Source: Phyto melanocephala (Eukaryota; Arthropoda; Insecta; Diptera; Rhinophoridae). From it: a stretch of DNA of 64,000 bases. The stretch spans positions 75,279,126 to 75,343,125 of the forward strand of contig OW799237.1 in assembly GCA_941918925.1 (NCBI GenBank). The letters are read 5' to 3'. The notes beneath the pieces were generated by a model. That model saw only the letters and a program-made list of their open reading frames with translations, did no database searches and was not told the DNA's origin. Position 1 is the stretch's first letter. Each line of letters opens with the position of its first letter. The position numbers and the translations under genes are program-made. Below are positions 34,061 through 46,085 of this stretch, one piece after another.

Positions 34061-34855
34061 TTCGTGCTCAAAAAACTTTACTAAAGTTTTATTAAAATCC
34101 ACTTTTTCATCATGCCACCTTCTTCTAAAAAAGAAACAAAATTTAATTCTGAAATCTAGTAAAAAACAGAATTAGCTGTCTCTTATGCAATTTGCTTATA
34201 AATAAAATTAACTTTAAAGAAAAAAGATCAATGCTCTTTAGCTTTTGCTAAAATTGTTTGCTCTATCACATCTAATTTAAAAATTTTACTCACGAGATGA
34301 ACATTTGTTCGCTGGTATTTTAATTTTATTTTTTTTTATCTAGTGATTCTAATGTACTTTTATTTTTACACGTAATATTGGGTCGCAGTGTGCCAAATGA
34401 CTGTGAATAAAAAAAAATAAATTTTTTAGATTCTTTTTCAATGCGTTTTTAGTATCGAGTTAATAGATTCGATTGTATGAGTAGTTTTATGCTAAAACTT
34501 GCATCATTTTGTTGAAACAAATAGACTAACAAAAATAACACACAAAATAAAATATACATACATATATCAACAGATGGTACATTTTTATCACATGATTTTT
34601 TTATTCTTATTTTATTTTATTTTTATTTTATTTGTTATATGGTTTATAAAAGAAAGAAAAATTTCAAATATTTAAGAATCCTCTTTAAGAACTGTTAATT
34701 TGATAATGTCCAACAGAAAGGAAATTATTTAGATTAACATTTCAAAGAAGAAGGATGATTAAGGTTTCTAATACGAATTTTGAATATTTTGAAGATTTAA
34801 ATATTTTCGATAAAAATTGGTACATTGTATTTTAAAAAGCTATAGTTTAAAAAAA
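34061..34855. other. AT-rich stretch without genes
   Basis: Poly(A)/(TTTTA) tracts near 34600-34640. Nothing coding was seen. Confidence 0.5.
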
Positions 34856-35412
34856 ACAAGTAAGAGTGCTATATTCGGCCGTACCGTTGTTGTAAAAAAA
34901 CGAGGTGGTCGTGGTTTTTTCCTCATATCTCAGTTGTTTATGTATCGATTTTTCTGATTTTCAATAACGATCTGCTCCCAAATATTTCTAATATTTATAT
35001 AACTTACGCGGGTTCAGGCGATGCCAGGGGGCTTCTAAAAGTTGTTTAACACACGGATAGACTGAAGCTTAAAGAAAATATATACTTTATGGAGTCCGAA
35101 ATTAAAATTGTAGAAATTTCACACGAAATGACAAACCTGTATCTGCGGCTTGGAGCTAAAAGGGCCAATGTCACTTTTAATCATTGCATTAGATTTGTTT
35201 TCTTGCTCTTTTTCATTATGGTAAATATGGTCATACTTAACCCAGAACAGCTTCATAAATAAAATGCTGGCCAATGTCACTATTAAAGCACCTATAAAAG
35301 TTAAAGTTCAATTCAAATTTTCTCAAAAGTAAATATTTTGACATTGGCCCTTTTAGCTCCAAGCCACAGATTTACACTCTTTTACACTTTTGTGAGAAGG
35401 GTACAAAAAAAA
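34856..35412 (-). mobile_element. HINE/DINE-1-like element, family 1 (copy C)
   Basis: It starts ACAAGTAAGAGTGCTATATT, but the hairpin's second arm and the T-rich interior are deleted. It resumes at the CGAGGTGGTCGTGG block and ends GAGAAGGGTACAAAAA. A 227-bp MITE is inserted at 35143. Confidence 0.75.
35143..35369. mobile_element. 227-bp MITE nested in HINE copy C
   Basis: The inverted ends are CTGCGGCTTGGAGCTAAAAG and CTGTGGCTTGGAGCTAAAAG (complement), continuing through GGCCAATGTCA. It is flanked by AT on both sides, with only a 2-bp duplication visible. Removing it restores the HINE sequence ACAAACCTGTAT-TTACAC. Confidence 0.7.
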
Positions 35413-35815
35413 CTATAAATATGCGAGTAGAGGTGTAAGAGTGTTATTCTTCAGCTGAACATTAAATGCAAAGATAAAAAGATCTTTGAGGAACCTCAAG
35501 AGCAAATGATATACATTGAAATTTACAAATAAAATAACTTGTTTGTCTTCAAAGATCGTAATTTGCTATCAGATTTAGTCGTTTGATCTGTAAGAAAATT
35601 GTGTATGCCTAAAAACAGGGTAACCGCCGTGTTAAAAAGTCGTTAAAAATAGATCAGTAACCGAATTACGGCATTCGTTGTCGACCGAAATTTCTAAGAA
35701 GAATTATATGAAATGAATTGAATTCTAATAAGAATTCTCCCATTTTCGATCTGTATCGAATTCCGTAATTCTGTCCAGACAGAAATGTTAAAAAATCGCA
35801 TTTATTATCTGAACG
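35413..35815. other. Stretch without genes; weak inverted repeat
   Basis: GAATTACGGCATTCG (about 35666) and the complement of CGAATTCCGTAATTC (about 35757) form a possible worn MITE of about 115 bp. No gene was seen. Confidence 0.35.
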
Positions 35816-36480
35816 TTTTTATACCCTTCACACAGTGAAAAAGGGTATATATAGGTTTGTCATTCCGTGTGAAATTTCTATAATTTTGATTTCCGACCCC
35901 ATAAAGTATATATTTTCTGAAAGCTTATGAATAGGGGAGTCGATTAAGCCCTGTCCGTCTGTCCGTGTGTATGTTGAAATCAACTTTTTGAAGCCCCCCG
36001 ACATCGCTTGGACTCGGGTGAGGTATTAAAATATCAGAAATATTCGGGAGTAGATCGGTATTGAAAATCAGAAACATCGGTACATAAACAACTGAGATAT
36101 AAGCAAAAACCCACGACCACCTTGATTTTTTTTCACAAAAACAACATTACAACAACAACATACATACAAACGTGTATACTGGTTAGAGAAAACGTGGCAT
36201 TGAATCCCAGCTGAGCCAAAAAAAAATTTTTTTATTTTTTTTAAATTTTTTTTTTATTTTTTTTTTTTTATTTTTTATTTAATATATTATTTATATTTTT
36301 ATTATTTTTTTTTTAAATATTTTTTTTTTATTTTTTTTGTTTCATATTTATTATATATATTTTAATTATTTTTTAAAATTTTTTTTTTTAAATTTTTTTT
36401 TTTAAATTTTTTTTTTAATTTTTTTTTATTTTTTTTTTTAACATACATACGTAAATTTATAATTTTACAATGTGGATGTT

Positions 36481-36515
<35 letters not shown>

Positions 36516-37016
36516 TCCTCTAACTCCCATTGGAGCATAGGGCGCCTAAAATTAGCGATTCGTTAGCAATTTGTGATTCGGAAATGTGGGCTGCTAACCC
36601 TCGTCCCCTAGATTGGTGATAGGGCTGCTATCTACGTGTCCAATCCAACGATGCAACCATGTTTCAGCGTTTATCGCCTACTTTCCTGAGACGTTCTTTC
36701 GACCATTCAGGATACATGGTTGTGGCGCCTTCTAACTCTGGCTAGCCTTTAAGCGGATGCTACAAAGCCATTGCCCGGGGGGTACTTGGTCTAAGACCGG
36801 AAGTAGTTAGCTGCTTGGACAGTTCAACAAAGGAATCGTCCTGGCCACTCCCAAGTGAGTGGCTAATCAGAAACTTTCCACCTCTGCGAAAAGTTTTTAT
36901 ATGTATGTACGTATATCAAATGGAATGGTGATACAAACTACTGTTATTGCATGACTACACGGTGTGAAGGGTATATAAGATTCGGCACGGCCGAATATAG
37001 CGCTCTTACTTGTTTT
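35816..37016 (+). mobile_element. HINE/DINE-1-like element, family 1 (copy D), with insertion
   Basis: This is the plus-oriented reference copy. It has a TTTTTATACCCTTCACACAG start, CCGACCCCATAAAGTATAT, CTGTCCGTCTGTCCGTG, the tRNA-like GTATACTGGTTAGAGAAAAC box (36175), T-rich tract (36220-36440), GTGTGAAGGGTATATAAG, the perfect hairpin and the end CTCTTACTTGTTTT. A GC-rich block is inserted at 36505-36900 beside a (TA)n run. Confidence 0.85.
36505..36900. mobile_element. GC-rich insertion of unknown origin
   Basis: About 395 bp (TTCCTCTAACTCCCATTGGA ... CCACCTCTGCGAAAAG) interrupts HINE copy D at a (TA)n tract. Its base composition is much richer in G+C than anything nearby, and it has no counterpart in the other HINE copies. 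The GGAGCATAGGGCGCC phrase resembles 3' regions of some LINEs, but I cannot classify it. Confidence 0.5.
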
Positions 37017-37019
37017 ATA

Positions 37020-37766
37020 TCTATCTATTTATACATATAAAAGTGAAATTTTGTCTGTCTGTCTGTTAGCTATAGACTCCGAAACTGTAAAACCGATCGG
37101 ACTCAAACTTTGGCAAGTTGTTGTACATATTCCAGGAAGTGTTTATGGGTGGAAAAAAGTGGGCGGAGCCACGCCCATAAAAATTAGTTATCATTTTTAG
37201 CTACTTTCACTTGACCGATTTTTCTGAAACTTTGCACACATATTGAACTCTCATGACTATACAATTTCGTGATTATAAGTGGGCAGGGCCATGCCCATAA
37301 AAAAATAATTATCATATATAGCTACTTGCACTAGATAGATTTTTCTAAAACTTTGCAGACAAATTGAGCTGTCATGACTATATAATTTCGTGATTATTAA
37401 AGTGGGCAGGGCCACGCCCATAAAAAAGTTATAATTTTAAGGTACTTGCACTGGACCGATTTTTCTTAAACTTTGCACACATATTGAACTTTCATGATTA
37501 TACAATTTCGTGATTAAAATAGTGGGCAGTGTCACGCCCATAAAAAAAAGTTATCATTTTCAGCTACTTGGACTTCACCGATTTTTCTGAAACTTTGCAC
37601 ACATATTGAGATGTCATGACTATACAATTTCGTGATTAGAAAAGTGGGCAGTACACGCCCATTAAAAAAAGTTATAATTTTTAGCCTTGCACTCGATATT
37701 CAATTAAAATTCAGAATGAATTTTTATTCATTAAGGAGCGTAGCAACGCGCGCCGGGCTTGGCTAG
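37020..37766 (+). mobile_element. Non-autonomous Helitron, main family (H3)
   Basis: The TCTATCTATTTATACATATA start follows an A. The end GCGCGCCGGGCTTGGCTAG is followed by T. Five units of about 121 bp begin near 37158, 37269, 37391, 37521 and 37647. It lies 3 bp after HINE copy D, so one may have inserted next to the other. Confidence 0.87.
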
Positions 37767-37784
37767 TTATCTATATAACTTAAA

Positions 37785-39065
37785 AAAAACAAGTATATTC
37801 GGCTGTGATGAATTTGTTATACCCATCACCAATATTGTGTACTTTTATAGCACAAAATTTTATATTTTGATATTAACTGTAATCTGTGTAACTCACTTTG
37901 TGAATTTTATATATTTATTATATTTAGTCTTACAATGAAACCTGAAGTATTTTTGCATTAGGAGTGATACGACACACTCTATTTTACTACAGTACTGTAC
38001 TTTTTCGAAACTGAAGAGTTTAATTTGGTATCCAGAAGAAATTAAAGTAATATTTGCTTTATATGGCCATGGCAAATTCCTACAATTTAAATAATAAAAA
38101 TGTTTGAATTAAACTTGGATAAATAATTCTTTATAGATTTCATTTTTTCTTTAAAATTTTTGCCCATATAGAAATAATATGAATTAAAGGCAAAGCGTTA
38201 GGTGGGCGTTAAATTGCGCTTCAACCTTTATTTTCTCGAATTATAATAATAATAATATCAGAAGAGCTATCTATATATGAGCGAAATTTCATCATCTAAT
38301 ACATCTAATTCTGTCGCTTTTATGAGCTATTGAATTTCAAAGCTCAAAGAACGGGGCAAAAAGTAGGCGTGTCAATGTAATTTCTGCTAATGAACTTAAC
38401 TAAAATATTTTATTCTTCCAAAATCTTTGTTTTTAGAAAAATTAAATGAAATTATGACAACACGTTACATGGCAGGTGGGCGTTAAAGTGGAAGTGTCAC
38501 CTTCATTTTCTCGCAGTATAATAATATTGACCAGGAATATATATAGGCAAAATTTCATCATCAGACATCAAATTATATCGGCTTTATAAGCTTTTAAATT
38601 TCATTAACAGTAGATTATGCGAGAAGTGGGCGTTAAAGTAGTGTTAAAGTAGGCGTGTCAAAGTAACTTCTGCTAATAAAATTAACTTAGATATTTCAAC
38701 ATAGACATAGACCTTTATTCTTCCAAAATTTTTATCCATAGATAAACTATATGAATTCAGGATAAAGCGTTATATGGGAAGTAGGCGCAAAAGTAAGCTT
38801 GTTACTGTATTTGCATAATATCAAAATCGTACATCAAATTTTGTCAGTTTAATTACGTTTTAAATTTTAAATAGACCGAAAAAGATACTGTGCGGTATAA
38901 GTTTTCGTATATTTTGATCTATAACTCCTTTCGCAATTTTGGGAAAATATGAGTTTTACTTAAAGAACATATTGACGAAATTTCATCGCTCTAAGTTAAT
39001 GCGCTTAGACACAATCGCAATTTATTTAATGAAGGAAGGACATTGTTTTTTTTACCTACTCTTGC
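37785..39065 (-). mobile_element. HINE family 2 (GTGGGCG-type), truncated
   Basis: AACAAGTATATTCGGCTGTG begins with a shortened hairpin end, then TTATACCCATCACCAATATT. The interior repeats GGTGGGCGTTAAA and AGGCGTGTCAAAGTAA blocks and reaches TACCTACTCTTG. The TATACCC-type opposite end, present in the copy at 52488-54016, is missing. Confidence 0.7.
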
Positions 39066-39162
39066 AAAAATTGTAAAATTAGTTATTAACTCTAGCCACT
39101 GACTTTCTATGAGATGTACTCCTGACTCAATTGACAACCATCTGGTGTCACAAGCTCTTGAT

Positions 39163-39876
39163 CAGTGTTGCCGTTTTCACTGCGATCGCGGTTTTTCCTG
39201 CGATTTGCCCGTCGTCACTGAGTAACTGCGTTTTTTTTTAAATCACTGCGTTTTTCAGTTTTTGGTAGTTTTCCTATTTTTTTTATCAACACCGCCTTAA
39301 CATGATTTACCTCAAACGTGTTTAACACGTAAGTCTGTAAAGGCTATAACACAACGAGATAAAATTGTCACCCAGTTAAAAATATAGCAGCTAGATGGCA
39401 ACATTTTCTGCTGTTACGTTACGTTGCAGTAGACTGATTAGGTCATGAATTAAAATGTCAAAAATCCCGTTAGAAAAACATAAACAAACTATTTCGTGAA
39501 AAAAATATTTGCTTTACAGTCCATTTAATTAATTTTTATATTGTTTCGAAATGAATGGGTAAGTTGGCGTTTAAAATAACTAGAATATATTACATAATAT
39601 TTATTTATAGCAGCCAAGAGAAAACCAACAAGAAGACAAATGCAAAGAAAAGAAAACTCCCGGCAACAACACAAGGGCAGAATAAAATTAACTAACAAAA
39701 TTAAAAAACAAGTAATTCTTAAACAAAGGGCAAAAAAGGGTTAAAAAAGTGAAAAAAATGTCCTTTTTTTTTGTCCAAACGAAAACGAAATTTTTTTATT
39801 TCTCGTCACTGCGCTTCACTGCGTTTTTTTTTTTGTCGATTTCACTGCGAAAAAAAGTTGGTCGGCGGCAACACTG
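39163..39876. mobile_element. hAT-type element, 714 bp, perfect 8-bp duplication
   Basis: It starts CAGTGTTGCCGTTTTCACTG and ends GTCGGCGGCAACACTG. The direct repeat ctcttgat lies at 39155-39162 and 39877-39884. The subterminal CACTGCG motif is repeated at both ends. An ATGAATGG-GTAAGT donor-like site and TATAG-CAGCCAAGAG acceptor-like site lie inside (39551-39612), followed by a short Lys/Arg-rich frame; possibly transposase 5' exons or captured host DNA. Confidence 0.85.
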
Positions 39877-39884
39877 CTCTTGAT

Positions 39885-40806
39885 CATTGCATAAATGATC
39901 AAGAGTTATAAATTTTTTTAAAAACTGTTTTGCCTAAAGGTAGATTACTTAATAAAGTAATTGTAAATTTCGGACATCAAATATTCAATTTCATTAGGCT
40001 GCGTTTTTGATGCGGAGGACACTGACAATTGGATAGAGGAACATTCACATTATTGCCGGACGATCACTATTCTCATGTTAACCAGTATATTTTTTTGGTA
40101 ACAAATAAATATTTTTATCTAATATATTGAATACTGTCAAATTGAAAAATGCTAAATGAAAAATTTACTGCTAAATCAAAACAGAAGCTAAATTAAGCAG
40201 CAAAAATGCTTAAACTGTCAAGTACTTATTTATTGCTATAAAAGTAAGTACCTATTGATGAAGCCCCTATTTATATTTAAAGCATAAATTAATAGACAAA
40301 ACAGTATATTAAAAAATTAAAGAAAACTTGTAAATTTTAATGTTTTTTATTTCAATACAAATTAGATTTGAATCCCCTAATGTTTTTAATAATCGCCAAT
40401 TACAGCCGGCAATGTGAAAATACATTTAAAGTTTAAAAATTCAATTTTGATCAAATATTTTGCTTGAAACACGTTTAAATGTTGTTTTTAAAAACATACG
40501 TAGTACGTGTTGAGATCTGAAAATTTTCAAATTAAACCGCGTTAATAATAAAATTGTTACAAATAAACATTAATTGTATTAAAGTTGTGCTAATAGCAAT
40601 AATAATAAATTAATAGCATTAACAACAAGATTATTATAATTAAGATGAAATTATAATTATTTAAGATGATATCAAATAAAGCTGCCTTCAAAATGCCAGT
40701 ATTTTTATTTGTAACTCTAACCATATTAACTTAAATCATTGTATGATAGTCTTATAAAAACACTTCCAAAGCTCGCTGACTAGTTAAGAATACAAAAAAT
40801 AACTTA
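39885..40806. other. AT-rich stretch without genes
   Basis: A small hairpin (CTTGATCATTGCATAAATGATCAAG) spans about 39879-39903, overlapping the hAT duplication. Nothing coding was recognised. Confidence 0.5.
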
Positions 40807-41819
40807 AGCAAGTAAGAGTGCTATTTTCGGCCGTGTCGAATCGGATAATACCCTTCACTATCATATACATAGGTATAATCCCACATCGTAGCTTAACCTA
40901 TATTTCATGTTGTACGCCATTTTGCCTTATTATTTTCGACGCCATCCTTGATTTTGAATTTTTAAGTAGTTATCTGTATTCTAATATTTAAGCCCTTTCA
41001 TTTGATACCCATATTGATGGGGTTAAAAAAATTTAATCCGCCATTTTGTTTTAGACGCCATCTTGAATTTTACATTTTTTAATAATTTACTGTATTCTAC
41101 TGGTCAAGCCCTTTCATTTGATACCAATATTGAGGGTGTTCAAGAAGTTACATTTTGAAATACCAGATTAGACCCAAATATAAATTTATTGTCCGCCATT
41201 TTGTAGTGGCGGCCAACATGAATTATAATTTATTTATAATGCTTATATTGTTCTAGTCAAGTCCTTTCAGATGATACCAATATTGACTCTCTCGGTTGTC
41301 TAGAAGCTGAAAAAATTGATTTTAGTTTGTAAATTTTTTAAATATACATTTTTCAAAAAAAAATTTGCCTACAACTTTACCTATTAGAGCCCGCTTTATC
41401 CAAAATTTTTCACAAATATCTCTAGAGGCATATTATATGCACAAACAGTAATATAATTATTGTATAGCTGAAAAATTTTAATTTTGGTGGTAAAAATATG
41501 GGAAAAAACAGTGGCATTTGTGTTTATTTGTTCATATCTCAGAAAGTTATGGGGCGATTGTGCTGAATTTCAATAGCGATTAATTTCCGGATATATCCAA
41601 AATATTGATACCATACACAGATTTGAGAAACATATGGTTGCTTCTAAAAGTTGATTTCAAACAACACACGGACAGACGGTCAGGGCTTAATCGACTCCTC
41701 TATTTATAAGCGTTTAGAAAATATATACTTTATGGGGTCGGAAATGAAAACTGTAGAGATTACAAACGAAATGACAAAGCTATATATACCCTTGCGCACC
41801 ACAGGTGAAGGGTATAAAA
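40807..41819 (-). mobile_element. HINE family 1, long subtype (copy E)
   Basis: CAAGTAAGAGTGCTATTTTC with a mutated hairpin marks one end. ACCACAGGTGAAGGGTATAA marks the other. The interior differs from copies A-D: it carries CGCCAT(T/C)(C/T)TG...CATTTGATACC blocks and AACTTTACCTATTAGAG instead of the T-rich tract. The final 300 bp match copies A and G closely. Confidence 0.8.
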
Positions 41820-42848
41820 TGGGTATAGAACTAATCAAGAAAGAAATAAAGTTTTCCCCGACTCTTTCATTATCACAAACAAGTTCAGTTTTTCCATAGG
41901 AAATTTTAAAATAAACTTAAGCCATAAAAGCAATAAATTGGCATAAAAGTAAAAACAAAAAAAGAATTTATTTCAAATCAGAAAATTGTACCAAAAAACT
42001 ACTGAGTGTACCAGTGTACCATAAAACTTCCGATTGTACCAAAACTGGTACAATTGTACCACAAATCTCTACTATGATACGTACGTGTTTGTAAAACATG
42101 TTGCGGTAGGGTAATCCTTAGTACCGGAGGTGTGCTGGAAATTGTATTTAAAATCATAAAATATGTTAAATGTTTTTAAATTGTAATTTTATGGTAAAGT
42201 GCCATATATTAATTTCCTACATATACCTGATATAAATGCTCGTAACAGTTTGTTAAATGCCATAACAAAACCATCAAACATTGTTATTAATTTGTTTGAC
42301 AGTTAGACAGATTTTATGGCATACAGACGTATTATGTTAAATACATATTTTCCCATTTTTTTTTTTAAATATTAATATTATATTAAACGTTTGTATTCAA
42401 AAATTTGTTAGGAAATAATTTACTTCAAAACACATACATACATACATACATACATACATACATACATACATACATACATACATACATACATACATACATA
42501 CATACATACATACATACATACATACATACATACGTACATATTTATGTATTTATATTTCAAGAATATGCCACTTTTGAATAAACATTTTTATTTAAGTTGG
42601 TTAAACATATTGTGTAAAGAAAATATAATAATAAATTAGAACGAATATTACAACATTTTACATTTACATCATCACTACAGAAGAATTGTACGTCAAATGT
42701 TTAAAGTATTTATTTTTTCTACCATATGTTAAATATTTTATAAGAGGATTTCTGTTTAAAATTTAATTGAATTAATTATTGACAGAAATACCACATATGG
42801 TTTTGTTTACTTGCACTGGCCAACAATGATTTTGTTATACATACTTAC
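41820..42848. other. Stretch without genes
   Basis: GTACC/GGTAC motifs crowd at 41985-42060 (ACTGGTACAATTGTACC), perhaps a worn transposon end. A long (CATA)n microsatellite lies at 42431-42534. No gene was seen. Confidence 0.45.
42431..42534. repeat. (CATA)n microsatellite
   Basis: About 26 uninterrupted tetranucleotide units. Such runs are common in fly intergenic DNA. Confidence 0.95.
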
Positions 42849-43928
42849 TAGGGTGATCGACTCGGTTTTACAACCGGTGGAAAACCCGGTTTTTTTCCTC
42901 TTTCTGCTGACGGTTTTTTCTAAATGTTGATTTTTCGAATATCGAATACACCGGTTTTTTTATCCGAAAAAACCGGTTTTTTATTTTTTTAAGTTAATTT
43001 TCATATATCTTTGTAACCAATCGTACCATAGTATATTTAGTAAGCGAAAGGTTTCTAAAAATCAGAAAATACAACTATTAAATATTCTTCCATAAAATTG
43101 TAACAAATTTATTTGTTGCTTAAAAAACAAATGTAAAATAGGAAAAATAATTGAGTTCAAATATTATAAACCTAACGTTAAAAGTTAAAGGTAATTGAAG
43201 CATAAACTTAGCTGATCGGTCACTTTTAGGTAAAAGGTGTAGTTACAATAAAGAAAAACCAATAATCTCTTCTTATAGATCCTAATTTTAATTCATGGCA
43301 TTGTGCGTCTTTTAACTTAAATTTGAATTAAACCATCGAACAAACTAGTTAATGCCTATATTTGTATGTCTGTGTCTATCAGGGGTATAAGAAAGAATTT
43401 TTAAAATGAAATTTCAAAGATTTTCTCTCTTGCCTTTAAAATGTATTTCAAATTACAGAAATCATTTTAAACAAAATACGTTAGTGCATATTAGTTTAAA
43501 AGATCTATTTAACATTTAAAACATGTACAGAAGGAGATACAAAAATTTATAACAGCCTTATAAAAAGTCTTTTTATTTGTGTATAAATTTATTGTTTTTA
43601 TTTATTTTACTTGTAAAGAGTACCAGTTGTCCTTAAATTTAACTAATTAAAACCAAATTAGTCAACTGCATTCAGTCAGTCAGTTATTGCCTTATTGTAC
43701 AGCCAAACGTATATAAAATGTAAAAATTTCATATTTAGATATAATTTTTATTATAATCTTTTTTACAATATTTTTTAATTTTTTCTTTAAATATTATATT
43801 TTATATATTCGAACCGGTTAACCGGTTTTTTCTAAATTTTGAAAATAGCAACCGGTTTCTTTTAAATTCTTAATTTCAAACTATTTGAAAACCGGTTTCT
43901 TAAAAAAGTCGAATAATCGATCACCCTA
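42849..43928. mobile_element. Non-autonomous hAT-type element, ACCGGTT-rich (copy 2)
   Basis: The ends are TAGGGTGATCGACTCGG and the inverted TAATCGATCACCCTA. A perfect 8-bp duplication, atacttac, lies at 42841-42848 and 43929-43936. It is collinear with 11750-12848 over its whole length, with small indels. No ORF is shared between the copies. Confidence 0.88.
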
Positions 43929-44059
43929 ATACTTACCCACCACTAAGAAAATTGTGTGGGGTTTTATTTATTTTGTCGAAATATCTATTTAAGAACCCAT
44001 AAAGTACATATTTTTTGAGTCCTGCTGTCATTTTAGGGCGATCTACACCATTTTTCATT

Positions 44060-44805
44060 GAAATTGAGAAAATTCCAATTAAAATTGAGCATTTCAATTT
44101 GAAATTGAGAAAATTCCAAATGGAATTAAAAATTTCAATTTGGAATTGAGAAAATTCAAAATGAAAATGAGAATTTCAATTTGTAATTGTGAAAATTCCA
44201 AATGAAATTGAGAAATTTTAATTTGAAATTGAGAATATTCCAAATGAAATTAAGGAAATCTTAAATGAAATTGAGATAATGAGAAAATATAATTATATAT
44301 AAAAATTTTATTTAATTTTTGATAACACATTAAACATTATAATATTATTGTGTAGTAAAAAAAAACAAAAAAGAACCAATACAGACTGGTGTAACGTTGT
44401 AGTGTGCTGTATAGCAATATCCGATAGTAATACATGTTTTTGAAGCATTAATAACCTCTTATAAAAAGGCAAGCCTATGCTCTCCTACATTTGGAAGACT
44501 TACGTTCGGTACATTTATCTTTGCTTTAACATTGCTTTTGATTTTGGACCAAATACTTTAAAGTGTGGCTGGAGTGTTTTCAGAAATACATTACATTAAA
44601 TATATCAGTTAGATTACATATATTTTTCATACATATAAAAAAGAAGTTTATTAATTTTTAAATACATACTTATGTACATATGTATATATTTTTTCTCAAT
44701 TTCATTTGGAAATTTCTCAATTTTATTTGGAAATTTCTCAATTTCAAGTTAAAATTTCATTTGGGTTTTTGTAAATTTCAAATTGAAATTCTCAATTTCA
44801 TAAAA
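44060..44805. mobile_element. Foldback-like element with repetitive arms
   Basis: The left arm (44060-44285) repeats units such as AAATTGAGAAAATTCCAAAT. The right arm (44690-44805) carries the complement (ATTTGGAAATTTCTCAATTT). A 400-bp non-repetitive loop separates them. Long inverted arms made of short direct repeats are typical of FB/Galileo-like elements. No target duplication or ORF was found. Confidence 0.6.
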
Positions 44806-45031
44806 AATTTAAAAAAAAAATAATAAAAATATATATAATAAAAATATATATAATAAAAATAAAACAAAAAAAAATAAAAAAAAATTTTTAAAAAATGTAA
44901 AAAAAAAATAATAAAAATATATATATAAATAATATATTAAATAAAAAATAAAAAAAAATAAAAAAAAAATTCAAAAAAATATAAAAAAAATAAAAAAAAA
45001 TTTTTTTGGATCAGCTGGGATTCTGATATTA

Positions 45032-46085
45032 TGCAAATATAGGCCTTTTGTTAATATTATTTTTATATCGAAAAATGAAGGTGACACACCCAGTTTAACG
45101 CCCACCTCCTATATAAAATTTGTTTGTCTTAAACTCATATAATTTCCCTATGGACAAATTTATTGAAAAAACAAGTAAGAGCGCTATATTCGGCCGTGCC
45201 GAATCTTATATACCCTTCACAACGTGTAGTAATAACAGTAGTTTGTATCACCATTCATCCCATATGAAATACGTACATACATATAAAAAACATACATATA
45301 TAAAAACATCCCATTGTAAAATTATAAATTTACGTATGTATGTTAAAAAAAATAAAAAAATAAAAAAAAATTTAAAAAAAAAAATTTTAAAAAAAATTAA
45401 AAAAAAAATTAATATAAAAAATTAAAAAAAACAATAATAAAAATATATATAATAAAAAAACAAAAAAAAAATAAAAAAAAATGTAAAAAAAAATAATAAA
45501 AATATAAATATAAATAATATCTTAAATAAAAAATAAAAAAAAATTCAAAAAAATATAAAAAAAATAAAAAATTTTTTTTTTTGGCTCAGCTGGGATTCGA
45601 TGCCACGTTTTCTCTAACCAGTATACACGTTTGTATGTATGTATGTTGTTGGTGTTGTAATGTTGTTTTTGTGAAAAAAAAATCGAGGTGGTCGTGGTTT
45701 TTTGCTCATATCTCAGTTGTTTATGTACCGATGTTTCTGTTTCTTTCAATACCGATCTACTCACGAATATTTCTGATATTTTAATACCTCACCCGGGTCC
45801 AGGCGATATCGGGGGGCTTCAAAAAGTTGATTTCAACATACACACAGACAGACGGACAGACTGACAGAGCTTAATCGACTCCCCTATTCATAAGCTTTCA
45901 GAAAATATATACTTTATGGGGTCGGAAATGAAAATTGTAGAAATTTCACACGGAATGACAAACCTATATATACCCTTTTTCACTGTGTGAAGGGTATAAT
46001 AAGCGACTCTATATTGCAATATCTAAGTTGATTTAATAGCCAAAAATACTTTGACACGCCTACTTCTCAAATATTGTGGTAAAAG
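45032..46085 (+). mobile_element. HINE family 2 fragment, split by a family 1 HINE
   Basis: 45032-45165 and 46003-46085 are the two halves of a family 2 interior (complement of 53290-53430: ACGCCCACCTCCTATATAAA, then CTTTGACACGCC). The family 1 element 45168-46002 sits between them. Confidence 0.6.
45168..46002 (-). mobile_element. HINE/DINE-1-like element, family 1 (copy F)
   Basis: It has an AACAAGTAAGAGCGCTATAT start, a perfect ATTCGGCCGTGCCGAAT hairpin, A-rich tract (45345-45580), tRNA-like box GGGATTCGATGCCACG (45593), all conserved blocks, and a TGTGAAGGGTATAATA end. Adjacent frames of 101 and 80 aa are homopolymer translations, not genes. Confidence 0.85.

Noticed and set aside
41985..42060. 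Cluster of GTACC/GGTAC words as a hAT terminus
   Set aside because: No partner end or target duplication was found, so it is only noted.
42421..42545. Long (CATA)n as a special signal
   Set aside because: Ordinary microsatellite for fly intergenic DNA.
45120..45425. 101-aa plus frame ending in Lys/Asn runs
   Set aside because: It is the translation of HINE copy F and its A-rich tract.
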